From positions 434,001 through 498,000 of the forward strand of contig MCGT01000014.1 of assembly GCA_002104935.1 (NCBI GenBank): a DNA stretch of 64,000 nucleotides, given 5' to 3'. The position numbers and the translations under genes are program-made. This document shows positions 1 through 11,895 of the stretch, piece after piece. Every line of letters starts with the position of its first letter. Positions within the stretch are counted from its first letter, which is position 1. The DNA is from Hesseltinella vesiculosa. Its lineage: Eukaryota; Mucoromycota; Mucoromycetes; Mucorales; Cunninghamellaceae. Under the pieces are notes generated by a model. The model was not told the DNA's origin. It did not search any database and saw nothing but the letters and a program-made list of their open reading frames with translations.

Positions 1-1401
1 TGAAGAGCCAGTCGTCAACAGTGGTGGCCGGGTTACGGTAGGTGCCAAAGCTAATGGGATCCATCGCTGGCAGGCGTTGTGCTTCGGCAGTGACAGTAGG
101 ATGACTTGTTGACATTGACTGAGGGAGCATGGTAAAGACTGTAGGCACCGAACTCGGTAGCTGAGATTCTGCAGAAACGGAGGAGAGTGCGTTTGGTAGC
201 GAAGTGCCAAAGAGCAGCGATTCAGATACTCCCTGCGCAAGCGACATCAGAGGCATCATAGGCGCTTGTGAAACCGATGCAGATGAGGTATGGGTGAATG
301 TGCCGGTCGTCGTGCTGGAGGCAGGCAAGACCAGGTCCAGCGATGCCAGTGAATCGATAGGGTTGTGGCTAAACAATTGGTTGGCCACGAGCAAGTCGGC
401 GTTGAGCTCGTCACTGCTGGAACCATGGGTGCTGGAGGCGGTTTCTTGGAAAAGGTTGGTTTGAAGGCGATGAGAGTCGTATGTGGAGGAGGAAGGGGTG
501 GAGATGGTGGCGACGGACGACGTCGAGGCAGGGGAACGGGTGTCGGGAGGAGAGCTGTCTGAGAGCGGCTTGTTGACGGTGCTTTTGCTGGGAGGCGTGG
601 CGGACAACGGAGGGGAGGCTAAGGGTTGATCAGGCTGATGATGATCGGGAGGAGGATAATTAAATGTGAACTTTGCACCTTTGAGCTGGTAGTTTTCTTC
701 CTTGAGTTTCGCAAGTTCCTCTTTCAACGACACCACCTCCTTTTCCAGGTCGGCTTCCTTTGCTGATTTCTCGCTTTCCAGTAGCTGGATGCGATCTTGA
801 AGCTCGCCAACGAATTTTTCCTTGCGCTCCCTGAATATAATCGATAATGGTTTATGGTTGGTGTGATGAGAAAGTGAAGTCGGTTTTTCCAGATCCGGCG
901 GCAAAAGCCTGCCGGCTGAAGCCGCTGCTGCCGATGTCGATTACCTAAAGTTTCTTTGAGCTTCTCGATTCTGTACTCGTCGTTTGGCTTTGGGATCCTT
1001 CAGCAATTCCTTTAGGCGAAATAAAATAAGCAAGATTTCAGGGTCACGCTCCTATGGTTGTACCTCATCGGATACATTGGATATGGGCTTGCGGCCAGGT
1101 TTCTTCGGCACTCCTGTTGATTTGCCTAAAAAGTAGCCTTTTTCTGTGAGCCTTCTACAGTGCTTGTTTGAATAGAAAACTACGATTTACGTTTCATCGT
1201 TGCTTTAGGTTTTGTTGCCTTTGATACAGCTAATGTCATGAGTGAAGAGAGGCGTCAGGACAGGTACTGCTCAATACGCCACTACCCATGTGAATTACTA
1301 CGTTTTCTTGTTTCATTGTATGATTGATCAGAGTAGCTATCGTCTTGAATATCGTCCTCTTCACTATAGGAGAGGCTGTTGTAGTGATCAGAGGAGGACA
1401 T
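1..1401 (-). CDS. AP-1-like (Yap1/Pap1 family) bZIP transcription factor, 3' end outside the window
   Basis: Likely a nuclear stress-response DNA-binding regulator. Four exons join in frame: 1401-1302, 1125-1064, 1009-945 and 830 to beyond position 1. The start is the ATG at 1401, followed by a short acidic, Ser-rich N-terminus. Exons 2-3 give a GRKP basic patch and then the basic region, with the fungal AP-1 signature N-x-x-A-Q-x-x-F-R (seen as NREAQRNFR), which distinguishes Pap1/Yap1 from Gcn4-type factors. Exon 4 opens with a heptad coiled coil (leucine zipper) rich in Glu and Lys, then a long Ser/Thr/Pro-rich tail ending at the window edge in an acidic, Trp-containing stretch. The Cys-rich redox domains of Yap1, if present, would lie outside. 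The upstream gap to BUD32 is only about 290 bp. Family assignment is firm; the stress role is inferred. Confidence 0.88.
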
Positions 1402-1692
1402 TGTCGTACACTTTGAAATAAGACTCTGAAATAAGGCAAGAAGAACAGAAGAAAAAAAAATTGAGCGAGAAAGAAAGCAAATTGGATAGGTCAAGCCAGC
1501 TTGGAATTGAAACAGCGCCTAGTTATGTTTTTGGCCGACGGTTTCAAATGATGCCATGTGCCGGTGCATTGGGTTAAGAGAGTTTTGGATATCAAAAGTG
1601 GTTTATTGATCATCGGGATTCACAGGCCGGCATGGTAGCAGGACGGATGACAGATGTTTTTTGTTCTAATTATGCTGGCAGACTGTCCAACG

Positions 1693-2758
1693 TTACCCAA
1701 CCATCGTGCGCTTGCGGCCACGTAATCGAACTACCAAAAAGAGACAATCAGACTCCCCATTATTCCACCTGATGGATTTTTTACCTTCTTCCAGCTTTCG
1801 CAGCACCTCCTTGGACCTTTTACTCTGCTTGTAGCTTTTCAAGATTGTTTGAAACTAGAGGAGAGCAATGTGAAGTAGGCCAATGCCGTCGTTTGTCCTT
1901 GTCTCTGAGCTTACCATTTTCTCGGTCTCAGGGTGGGTGCTCATGAAAGCACGCTCCAATACATACAGGTCCACAGCCATGTCTTCTGGCATTGTTGTTC
2001 CATAGCTCAAGCCAAAATCGATGATCACCTGAAATCAAAAAAAAAAAAAAAAAAAAAAAAACCCACATAAATTCTATGCAAAAAAATACGAGACGGTTGC
2101 ATTCCCTCGCTTTTCTTCCATTACCAATGAGCCATTTTCTCGTAGCATCAGGTTGGACGAGGTCAAGTCGCCATGAACAATATCAATGTCATGCATTTTT
2201 GCCAGAGCAGTGCCAATTTTCTTAGCCAGGGCATCTAAGAAGAAAAAGTCAGCTTCAGCCGAGTCTCATCAAGAAGAATCGTGTACCGAGGTCCAAGTCT
2301 TTGTAGGTATTGTGTTGGTTATCCAAAAGCTGTTGCTTGACGGTAATGCCGGCGATATATTCCATGTAGATCGTCGACTTGTTGAGATCCACCAGGTACA
2401 GGGTAGGCGTGTCGATGCCGGCCTTGAGACACCGGTGTAGGCTACGAGCTTCTTGCGTCACCCGTCGTGCTGTCAGTTGTTTGTCGAGATCAGGATGGCG
2501 GTACGTCTTTTTAAATCGTTGCTTGCCAATACATCCCCCTTGCAACCCTAAAAACTCTTCGTGATGGAACACTCGCTAGAGCACAACAAGTCAGATCGAA
2601 TCAGCACAAAACAAACGGTGTTGCTCTCTTTGTCTTGTTAATCATGCCACGCCCTCTTTCTTTTCCTGTTGACTCATCCTGCCCTATCCCCATGGACCCT
2701 TTAGTGATCAACTTACTGCTTCAGCACCTTGTTTGATGCATTTGGCTTGCTTGGTCAT
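1693..2758 (-). CDS. BUD32: EKC/KEOPS complex atypical kinase Bud32 (TP53RK/PRPK)
   Basis: Small atypical kinase/ATPase of the KEOPS complex, which makes the t6A base in ANN-decoding tRNAs and acts at telomeres and in transcription. Six exons (2758-2717, 2575-2287, 2234-2125, 2028-1915, 1854-1785, 1730-1693) join in frame to 220 residues, the usual family size. Seen: an N-terminal QGAEA nucleotide-binding turn, an RFKKTYRHP segment, the catalytic motif HGDLTSSN, the metal motif IIDFGLS, and a basic C-terminal tail [11 protein letters not shown], diagnostic for Bud32. The canonical Gly-rich loop and activation segment are absent, as expected in this family. It sits head-to-tail with the bZIP gene and nothing suggests a shared function. 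Confidence 0.95.
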
Positions 2759-3264
2759 GAGTAACAAAATTAGAACGGGGAGAAAAAAACAAAATGGGTT
2801 GCCGCATTTTTTTTTTCTAGGATGAAGCTGCGACACAAAAATGTGGGGCTGACCGTTTTCCTTTTTTTTTTTTTTTTTTTTTTACACCTGCAGAATAACA
2901 TGCTTGTTACACCTTCAATAAACAGGATGGTCTGAAGGCGTGCTGTCATAGATAAAACGCCAGGCTAACGAGATGTACATTGCTATGTGCGTTGGAGCTT
3001 TCTTCTATCCCTTTCTACCATGTTTTTTATCTCCACCAAGGCACACAAGACGCTTGGACAAACTTTTAATCAGTTTCGAAGAAGCAGTTATACTTAAAGT
3101 CGACACCAGCCTTCAGCCAAAGTTGGGTTGCATCCTTGAGGTTGGCGCCGGCTTTGTGAATAGTAAAGAGATATGACTCGTACGTGAGGCTTTTCATGTA
3201 CCTTTTCACAGATCGTTGGAAGTCGCTGGTGGTGGGATGACCAAGACAAAAAGCAGTAATTAAA
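2759..3264. other. Gene-free spacer upstream of BUD32
   Basis: No supportable gene. It holds the BUD32 promoter side and a run of more than 20 T near 2862-2883. A minus-strand open frame of 77 codons (3066-3299) matches nothing I recognise, overlaps the start of a dispersed repeat and has no splice or promoter context. Confidence 0.5.
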
Positions 3265-3640
3265 AAGAAAGCGACTGCGCGGAAGTTGAATTGAGGCAAT
3301 CCTCTACACTTCGATCAAGAAAAAAAAAAAGCAAACACTGCACAGCTTAGGGGATTAGATCGATGTAAAATTTTATAGGAGTGCACAAAACGACGAATGA
3401 TGATGATTCTGAAAAATCACGTCGATCGATGATGATCAGCCAACTTTTGATCAGTTTCGTTTCGACTCCTCGGCTTCACCAGCTAAAAAATGAAAAAACA
3501 CCCATGTTCGTATTTTTTTTTTCAGCTCTATCAAATCTTCTCTACATTTCACCACTCAATCAGTTCATTATATACTCGAAAGATACCGCAGCTACGGTAG
3601 CTGCTCCCACTTTGCCAAATTTGCAAGTATGATTAAAAAA
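3265..3640 (+). repeat. Dispersed repeat family, copy A
   Basis: Shares blocks in the same order with the core of the inverted-repeat element at 29208-30110: a cGGAAnTTnAATTTGA-like block, a poly-A run followed by a CACTGCACAGC-like block, then GAATGATGATG, a TCGAT...CAGCCAAC block and an AAAAAATGAAAAA block. No long open frame, so it is non-coding or heavily decayed. Confidence 0.65.
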
Positions 3641-4404
3641 AAACTGTCGCTCTACCTACTTTTTTCTCAACATGTGCCTCATTCGTTCAGACTGTTTCGC
3701 TCGCTTTTTTTGTTTTCTCTCTCGTAATGATTACTCTGTTTTTGCCACTGAACTTACCTCACGTCATGCCCTTCAGCAACACACTATCCATTTGGATGTT
3801 TCTTTTATTTTGCAAGCTGCGCACCAACCTGTTGAATTTCTTCCTTTTTTCTCCTGCTTCATTCTCTTTGCAGTAATCTATCCTATGATGGATCACTACC
3901 AATTGCAGCTCCCAAAGGTTTGAAGAATGGAAAGCCAGGCTATCGAGGGGATGGGGGAGTGAAATGGGTAGTAGATAAGACACGGCCATATCAGCACAAA
4001 GCGGTAAACTGCTATGAAATGGGTGAGGAGACGACGTCGTGTGATCTATATTTGGTATGTCACTGAAAAGATATGATTACCGCCAGATGGATGGTCGTTG
4101 TATTCACGGCTTCCATTGGCCTGTAGTGTGTCTTCTTAATGTCTGTTGGCTCTCGTTGTAGACTACCTTTTCTTTGTCAAGGGATGATGATATCGCGTCT
4201 TCAACGCCTGCCTTTTTTCTTCCTGTTTTCCCATTGCAGTCATACGTTGACTCTCCCGACGTTCTCATTTTTATCTCTCCACATAATCGTATTTTATTGT
4301 TACCGGGCAACGATCTAGAGGATTTTTTCGTGCATGGCAATTGAGCTTTAACACAAAATGACCAAATCAAACCGATATATAAAAAAAAAGTAACCAGGAA
4401 CGCC
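3641..4404. other. Gene-free AT-rich spacer
   Basis: Pyrimidine-rich on the plus strand, with several short frames on both strands but none with family resemblance or paired splice sites. I see no RNA gene here. Confidence 0.5.
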
Positions 4405-4790
4405 AGCCAAAAATCTCATCATGTCTATTATTCTACATGCATCTCCCTTGTCAATCAATCTCATTCATCAGGAAGGCAATCAAAAGAATCGCATTGCTTA
4501 GTAGTTATGCTGTGCCATATAAAGCCATGTCATTTGTAAAAAAAAAAAAATAGAGGAACAAGGAACCAAGAGCACAGATTGCGAACAAAAGAGGAGCACG
4601 CCATCAAACAATGGCAGATTTTATTCTACACGCATCTCCATTGTGAATCTCATCCAACAGGATGAAATCGAAAGAATCACATTACTTGGTGGTTATGCTG
4701 TGGCAAGTCATGTCCTTCATAAAAAAAATACAGCAAGATGCCGTGAACATAGAAAGCGAGCACGCCGAAGGAACACATAATCAAACAATA
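4405..4790. repeat. Diverged tandem duplication, period about 193 bp
   Basis: Two adjacent copies start near 4421 and 4613. Both contain TTCTACAYGCATCTCC, CTCAT(T)CA, a RAAAGAATCRCATT block, GGTTATGCTGTG-like sequence and a terminal A run. A GAGCACGCC...ATCAAACAAT block at the copy boundary (4594) recurs about 165 bp later (4758), so a third partial unit is present. It carries no convincing gene; a plus-strand 124-codon frame (4662-5036) runs through it but looks like a by-product. Confidence 0.7.
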
Positions 4791-4892
4791 TTCATCTTGA
4801 AAAGAGATCTATCTCTCCTGGAAAATGAAATGCCTTCCATGCAAAAGCTTTTTATTGACTTTCTGCAATGGAAAGGAGTGGCGAATGAACAT

Positions 4893-4950
4893 CAAAGTGC
4901 CAACTTGCAAATGACGCTTGACAAAGTGCCATCTTGCAATGGACGCTTGA
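4893..4950. repeat. 29-bp tandem repeat, two copies
   Basis: Units 4893-4921 and 4922-4950 both read CAAAGTGCC...CTTGCAA...GACGCTTGA with only a few mismatches. This is a recent local duplication just downstream of the 193-bp repeat. Confidence 0.85.
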
Positions 4951-5036
4951 TGATCCTCATGATCTCAAGGGAAGTCTCTGTGGGAGACCTTTTTCATTTA
5001 ACTTTGTATTTTTTTCTTATCGATGACTACCGATAG

Positions 5037-5940
5037 CCTGCCAGCCATCGGCGCTGATCCGGCCACCTACCTACATAGGCCCCTCCGGCCGGAGGGTAAG
5101 CTTGTGGATTCAGCCCGCCGCTGAGCCAAGAAAAAGAACAGATGTCCTAGCTCCAAGGGCGCAACCCCTCAGCCAAGGATGTCGAGCTGTTCACTCCAAG
5201 TGTGAAGGTGCTAGCTGGCCCTAGCACCAAAGAATGATTTTGTAGGAACCACCCTACTCAGAGCCGCAGAAGGTTACCCTTCCAACGAGAAAAAGAAGCA
5301 TCTAATAATTTGTTGGAGGCAAGGGAAGAGAGATGGCTCTCCCCCTCGTATCCACCGATGAAAAAAAAAAAAAAAAAAAAAAAAAAGTCGACAGAAGGGC
5401 CCCCTATTTATACTTTTTTGAAATCCAATTTTTTCCCACGAAATCACTATACCACTCCGACGGGTACCTTCCGGAATTGTGGGTCGCCAGGTGACTGCCT
5501 GGAAAGGCATTCAGGGGCTACAAGTTGAAAAGGAAGAAAGTATCTTTTTTTTTTTTTACGAGGCAGGACAGCAAATGTGGATAGCTGCTTCAAATAGAAA
5601 ATGCGGGGCAGAAACTCAAAATGAAACTCGATTTAGATTAAGGCTAATCCTAGCCACTCGGGTTTATTGTTACACGACATTAATTTTGCCATTTTGGGTG
5701 AAAAAGGCAAGTGCACGTCCATTTTTTTTCTCCTATTCTTCGGGTCGCATCTCCATCTTGTGATTTTCTTCCAATGTCATCAAAGCTCGATGTTGGTGAC
5801 ACTACATCAGCAAGTTGGACGATCTTACCAATCGGCGTGGCTTTTTCAGTATCACCACATTTCGAGAGTCACTGCTTCCTATTTTTTGAAAAAAAACAAA
5901 CAAATGTGGCTGAGCATTATTCAACCGTTGAATCGATATG
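5037..5940. other. Gene-free spacer with a GC-rich island and a 16-bp palindrome
   Basis: Around 5040-5280 the base composition turns GC-rich compared with its surroundings, and a perfect palindrome (CCCTCCGGCCGGAGGG) lies at 5081-5096. A 26-nt A run is at about 5360-5385. No coding frame is supported. Confidence 0.5.
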
Positions 5941-5949
5941 GGATTTGGC

Positions 5950-6095
5950 TTGCAGGCCGATGCTCATGTTTGATGAAGATTCTGAGAAAATCATGCGGGT
6001 TGGTGCAGGTCGCTTCGCCCATTCGCTCATTTTCCCCAGAGAACCGGCTAGGCGCTCCGATAAAAAAAAACTTGGCTGAAAGAGATTCGTCCAAA
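5950..6095 (+). repeat. Dispersed repeat family, copy E (partial)
   Basis: Aligns to the element core near 29600-29770: GATGAnG..TCTG.GAAAA, then GTTGGTGcAGgTCGCttcGCC, and a CCAGAGAACC...GGCGCTCCGATAAAAAA end that matches CCAGGGGACC...GGCGGTCTGATAAAAAA. It is shorter than the other copies, so it appears internally deleted. Confidence 0.6.
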
Positions 6096-7718
6096 AATTT
6101 TGCGCACGCAAACAAATTTGTGAAAAATGGTTATCGACGTAAGAGTTGACCCTCACAGATATCGCAGCGAAGAGATAGAGCATCAAGAAACAAGCCCCCA
6201 CAGCTGATGCAAACCGCTCGGTGGAATGAGACGATAACCGTGTCAAAGTACGACCACAAGCCCGTTGACCCTACGATTGAATGTAGCTGACAGTTTGACA
6301 AGAATTTATCATTTGAAAGTAAAAAGAGGTGATGCAGATCTACAGCTGACGGTTATATTCCAAAGCTGGGCCATCTTGCTCTAGGAGACGTGCCATGCTT
6401 TATTTCTTGCTGCTCTTTTTTTTTTTTGCCAGTTTTTTGCTTTTCCTAACTTTAAAGTTTAAGCCAGAGATGATCAACATGAAGCTAATGACATGGCAAT
6501 GCTTATCGATTATGAAATGAGATTCATGGGAAGAACTGGAACAAAAAGGAAAAAATGAAGCAGCCAGCAAAAGAATAGCAGGCTGGGCTAAATGGCCGTT
6601 TGCTTTTTTTTAATTGTTGCATTTGCTCGTAACTACAGCTTGTTGGATATTTTGTTTTTATATTGCTCTTCCGTATTTAATTTTATGGTATTACATAAAT
6701 AATATTCGTAATCGTCTTTATTCCTTTTTCTCTTCTATTTGTATGATGACGCATTTACTGCCGCCTTTGTTGCAGTATAAAGGTTGTGAACAATCAGCGC
6801 CACCGCACTTTTTTTTTTTTGCAGCTCGTACAAGGTCCACATGTAGCCATTGTCCTTTCGCCTCTGGTCTAGCTGTTGGCAAGGACGAAGACTACACCTA
6901 TTCCCTATTTTTTTTTTTGAAAACCCTCCATTTGCCAAATAGTACAAAAGATTCATCTCAGTAGGAGGTGGTCTGAGGCTTGTTTCATTGCTCTACCAGG
7001 GATTTGATACCTTTGTACAGGGCTAAGCAGCCTAGGAGGCCTGTTTTTTTGGGTAGGTCGTTTTATTTTTTTAATTCTGCAAATAGCACTAACGAGCAGT
7101 GATGATCTGAAGTGCACAAGGAGGAAGTGAACGTTGTTGTCAAGAGATTGAAAAAAAAAGACCAGACATTTTTTTTTTTTGCACAGAGGATTTTGCTCAG
7201 GTCGTTGGGAGAGCATTGTTCAGAGCTAATTCCCTCCAAATTTTGCATACGAGTACAAAACGTTCAAAAATGACTTTGATTAAAACAGCACTTCTCTCGG
7301 TTAGCACAGGGGCTAGCAGGTTGATAGCCAATGGCATGGCGTGCACCAGCCAGGAATCGAACGCATTGTGCCATCCAAACCTCTTTTTCGTCCTATTTTT
7401 TAGCATCGTCCTGGCCTGGCACTTCACCAATTGGTTTTTTTTTTTCAGAATCAATACCATTCTAATAAGAGCTTGCCTTGTGCACTTTGATCTTTTTTTT
7501 TTTTCTGATAGGATCATAGCCTGGTATCAGGCTGTCATTTACATGGCCATGGACGCCCTCCTCCCCACAAAGGGCCGGACTTCCACATTGTTTATCTGTT
7601 CGATGGTGAGGGCCAGCAAGAATGAACCCCCGAGTGAAATGAGTGGAATGCATCTATTAACGTTATTTATTTACATGGTGGAGTATGCTAAACATGAAGA
7701 AGAATGGTGAGGGTGATT
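6096..7718. other. Gene-free spacer with many T runs and a possible repeat fragment
   Basis: No gene supported. Several plus-strand T tracts end in CAG or TAG and resemble intron ends (near 6820, 7446 and 7511), but the intervening frames match no known family. A segment at 7083-7135 (AGCACTAACGAGCAGT...GATCTGAAGT...GAACG) resembles part of the dispersed repeat core and may be another decayed copy. A tRNA-like T-loop string near 7355 does not fold. Confidence 0.45.
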
Positions 7719-8950
7719 TTAGAACCCGCCTTTGACCAGCAATCGGTCAATGACAGCCATGATGGTCCATTTTCGATTTTCGGCCTCGGGGAAGACCAGG
7801 GATCGGTCAGAGTAGAAGACCTCATCATCGACTTCTTCAGGTTTACGGGGTAGACAGTGCATGAAGACCCAGTCAGCCTTGGCCCCGCCCTTTTGAACCA
7901 TGTCCATAGTCACCTGGTAGCCGGCAAATTCTTGCAATCGCTTCGCTTTTTCATTTTCTTGGCCCATGCTCACCCTGAAGAAAGAAGAAAAAGTCAGCTT
8001 GCTATCGATGGTGCATTCCCGTGTGGTGGCTTACCAAGTGTCGGTGATAACGATGTCAGCATCTTTGATGGCAACTTGAGGATCGGTGGTAAAGGTGACG
8101 TTGACGCCTGTTTGCTTGGCATCGGCCAGGGCGATATCGACGACGTCTTGATCACAGGAGTAGCCAGAAGGGGCAGCGACGGAGACGTGGATGCCGACCT
8201 TGGGGAAGGCAACGAGGATTTCTTGGATGATGTTGTTCGCATCGCCGACCCAGGCAACCTTGAGGCCTGGCAGGGTTTCGCGAGGATGTTGGGTATGAGC
8301 AGTGTACTGACCGGCAGGCACGTTGTTATGACGGTGGTGGAAGTGTTCATGGATGGTCATCAAATCAGCCAGGATTTGAGTGGGGTGGTATTTATCAGAC
8401 AAGGCATTGATCACTGGCACAGTGGACTCTTTGGCAAGAAGCTGGAGCGGAGCAAAAAAAAAAAAGGAACAAGCTTAATGAGTCATGCCTACCATTTTCA
8501 ACCGTCCCATTTATCTTACCTCGATTTCATCATGACCACCCACACGAGCCATAATCCCATCCACCATGGAACTCACGACTCGAGAAGTATCCAACAACGA
8601 TTCATTCACACCCAACTGAATATCTTGCGAACCCAAGAACATGGCATGGCCACCTGTCAAAAAAAAAAAAAAAGAGGTTAGGGCTGTGGCAGACACTGCT
8701 TTCCAAACGTACCAAGATATGCAGTGGCTGATTCGGTAGCAACACGGGTACGGGTAGACCGTTTGGAGAACATCACAGCCAGGGTCTTGCCAGCCAAAGG
8801 ACGTTCAGTACGAGGTTCTGGGTATTGGTACTTGGCTTGGACTTTATGCTTGATGGCCTCATGAACAAAGTCGAGCAGTTGCTCAGCCGTAAAGTCAGCA
8901 GTGGAGATAAAGTGTTGGGGTTTCTTTTGAGCAATGTTTAAAACAGCCAT
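7719..8950 (-). CDS. ARG3: Ornithine carbamoyltransferase
   Basis: Makes citrulline from ornithine and carbamoyl phosphate in arginine synthesis. Four exons (8950-8713, 8653-8520, 8441-8035, 7974-7719) join in frame to 344 residues, normal for the family. Seen: the carbamoyl-phosphate loop STRTR inside [13 protein letters not shown], a DxxEI-like HDEIE segment, the ornithine-binding DTW...SMGQE stretch split by the last intron, and the catalytic [12 protein letters not shown] motif. The fold begins within about 15 residues of Met1, leaving almost no room for a mitochondrial presequence, so a cytosolic location as in budding yeast is possible. Family and activity are firm; location is inferred. 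Confidence 0.97.
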
Positions 8951-9905
8951 GATTGAGTAAAAGAGTAATAATCCAAAAAGGAAGAAGAGAAGAAGAGAAA
9001 GAATAAAAAAAAAAATAACAGAAAATCATGTCTCATCTCCACATTTTATACCCATCAGACGTTCATGCGGAGGCCTGATCACAGGTTTTTTAAACCCAAC
9101 TCAGACGCCGATGACTCATTGCAATGCGTCAGAGAGTCCGTACGTCAGGCTTTACCATAAAAAAAAAACAAAACAAAACGACAAACAGCCTTCCTTGTCA
9201 GGGACACTCCACCGAAGATGAATTACCAATGCCACCATTCTAGCGCTAATGATATCGATGTCTTTTAAAAAAAATGATCATACGCTACGTCTAGTTTAAC
9301 AGAAGCTTGGGTTTGCTCCACTTTTTTATCTTCCAATGAGGTTTCAAAAAAAAAAAACCAGAAATTAAAGGGGAATATTTTTTATCTCGATGACTTGGAT
9401 CGGGTCTCCGTGGCAATTTATTGGGTCTCATTTTCGATTTTATTTGCCACCCCACAAATCTCTGTTGGATGAATAAAAAAAAAAGAATTGTTATCACAGA
9501 AAGAGAATGTGTAGATGCGAGATGAGTGTCCCTGATGAGCAACCGAAAAAGATTATCATTGACAGCCCTTGCCCAAAGTTTGGTGCAACGTTGGCTCCAC
9601 AAAAAAAAATTCGATGGATAAACGTTTGCCAGAGCGGTGTTTCGTTTTTCTGACAGCTTTTGACTGTAACAAGAATGACTCAAAACATGGCACGTTGCTT
9701 GGTTCCATCTTGAGCTAACCCAAAAAGAATAATTTGGTAATCATTTTCAATAATTTTTGACAAGCTTTTTTTTTTTTTTTTTTTTTTTTGCATCATGCTC
9801 TGGCGGATCACTTTTCAGCTAAACATCGAAAAACGGCGTCTGAGCCAGGGTGAATCCAGGAAAGGAGCAAAGACCTTCCGCCTTTGTATATACAGAATTT
9901 ATTTT
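8951..9905. other. OTC promoter side and thioesterase 3' spacer
   Basis: Contains A runs and the OTC upstream region (a CGTCAGG/TCAGACG-like stretch near 9055-9150) but no supportable gene. A 130-codon minus-strand frame at 9291-9683 has no family resemblance. A 25-nt T run sits near 9765-9789. Confidence 0.5.
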
Positions 9906-11696
9906 CTAGGTATGCCGTTGCAGGTCTTCTAGGAGCAATTGACGGGAGTGCATGCCACGGAGCCGGCGGCGTTTGCCGTCAAGCCAGAGTAGGATTTCGC
10001 CGTAAGAGCGCGGCAGGACTTGGCGCACTTTGATGGTGGGGTCGTCACAGGTCAGGGAGAAATAAAAGATGTTGGTCGTCGAGCGTTTGCCGCTGTCAAT
10101 GTCGAGGATGTCAGCCACAATGCGGACTTGGATGGAGCGATGGGGATGGCCAGGCGAGTAAACGACGGCGGAGTTCATCTCCAGCAGGCTGCCGACAAAG
10201 ACGGGTTTACGAAAGGTGACGTTGTCCATGGACAGTACAAGGGGCGTTTTGGACCGGAAGAAGGTGCTGGCAGTGGCGTACGACAGCTCCAGTGCCTTTT
10301 TCATAATGAAGCCGCCAAAGATGTTGTTGTGGACGTTGCGGAATTGTGGCTGACACACGATCAAGGCGTCCTTGCAGGTGTCGGACATCCATACACACGT
10401 GTCAGGCAGTGGCTTTTTCGACTCGGATGGGATCAGCTTTGCAAAATCGTGCGAGCGCTGGTGATCGACATACTGCGAGTACTCGAAGAACATCGTGTGC
10501 ATATCCAAACTTTCCTGAGGCGTGGGTGGCTGTTTGAAAAAAGAGGTTTCGGCGTCGCGTTTTTTGCGTTGCTTGTTCTGCTCCGCCATCTGTCGTAGCC
10601 GCTCTTCCTCGGGCGAAGTGGTCACCAGTGGACATACTTGCACCGGCTTGTGTGTGATTGAGTCAATGGCGACCATCGTAAATCGTGTGGCTAGGACGGT
10701 GTTGGCATCGAGATAGCAGTGGCTGGCTGGATCCTCCCGTGCTTGACTGTCGAATTCATTTCCTTCGGGCACCACTTCCCCCTTGATAAAAACTAGGACA
10801 GGGAGAAATGGTAAGACACAGACTTGCCATCCACCCTAGCACCTACTTTCCATGGAGGAATAGCCAGTGTAGGTAACATGGCCCGACAATCGGTAGTTTT
10901 CGACTGCCTTGGGTAAAAAGAGATCAAGCCGATCGACGCTGGCAGTAACAATGGTGACAGGTGATGACGTTTGGTCGCTGGCAGTTTCAATATGCTTGTA
11001 GCCAATGGCACCCGCCAAGGAATCCAGGTCTGGACCGAGCCAAATATAGAATAAGCGACGTGTGTGAGAGGAGACGTAGTACATAGCGATGGCTAATTCT
11101 TCTACCTTCTAGCAGTTTTCCCGTGCGGATACGGCCATCGACAAAAATGTATTCTTCCAGCAATTCTTTGGACGACTTGAACGGGAGGTGGATTTCAATG
11201 TAGCTGTCTTTCATCTAAATGGGTCAACAAGTGCGGGTGAGGTTCCCAGCTGTGGTTTGTGTAACCCAAGAGCGGAAGAAGCATGATTTTCTCCACGATG
11301 CGTTTTTTTTTTTTTCTCACTGTGCTTCGTCCCTTCTATTTTTCCACGAATCACTCACGGTTTTCTCCACGAGTTTGCGTGGTGTCTTTGGTGATTTGTC
11401 ATTGATATCTTTTTGTTTTTCTCCTTGCATGAGCTTGTCCATCCAGTAATTCACTGGGCGGACGGTATACATCTGGTCTTTCGGGTTGGCATCTACAACG
11501 AGGCATAAAAAACCTGATAAGCGTCACCATTGCAAGAGATAGAAGGCATACAGTGGGAGCCGGTGGAGGTGCTTGGGGTGTTTCTGGATTGTTTGTTGGT
11601 AAGAGGGCTTGAGGTGGAGAATCGAAAGGCTGAAGCACGGACAGTTCGGCAAGAACGAGCGTGCTGGACCCATTTCGTCTGCGCGTTTCGAAGCAT
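9906..11696 (-). CDS. Mitochondrial-type acyl-CoA thioesterase, ACOT9-like, two hotdog domains
   Basis: Hydrolyses acyl-CoA esters to free acid and CoA, probably in mitochondria. Five exons (11696-11552, 11492-11359, 11214-11106, 11029-10847, 10792-9906) join in frame to 485 residues. The N-terminus (MLRNAQTKW, then Arg/Ser/Ala-rich) looks like a mitochondrial targeting peptide. The first hotdog domain opens with MKDSYIEIHLPF, then RTGKLLEDLDSLAG and SGHVTYTG-YSSME, closely following animal ACOT9. The second opens around VWMSDT and includes RNVHNNIFGGFIM, a hotdog catalytic helix, then FRKPVFVGSLLEMNS. Assignment to the ACOT9/Brown-fat-inducible type is strong; chain-length preference cannot be read. 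Confidence 0.92.
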
Positions 11697-11895
11697 ATTG
11701 TGAGTTAAAGTATAAAATAGAAAAAATAAATAAATAGACGAGATGCGGTTGAGGTGGGAGGGGAAGAGAAAGAAAGAAAGAGAGGGCGAGTTAGGAGAAA
11801 CCTAAAAAAATTCTGAAACGATTTTTTGAACGCCGGCTGTTTATTTTTTTTCAGGCAGAACAGGGTGCTTGTGGTTTGCCATTGCGCTTGGTATC

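Noticed and set aside
3066..3299. Minus-strand 77-codon gene
   Set aside because: Overlaps a repeat copy and matches no family.
7330..7400. tRNA-like T-loop string GTTCGATTCC on the minus strand
   Set aside because: The flanking five bases do not pair, and no D-arm, anticodon arm or acceptor stem can be built.
6735..7653. Minus-strand exons of an extra gene in 6.7-7.6 kb
   Set aside because: Short frames look protein-like in places (DNGYMWTLYEL) but have no consistent splice pairs and are broken by A runs.
9355..9480. Possible minus-strand copy of the dispersed repeat
   Set aside because: Only a short GAGATAAAAAAT-like match; the order of the other blocks is not kept.
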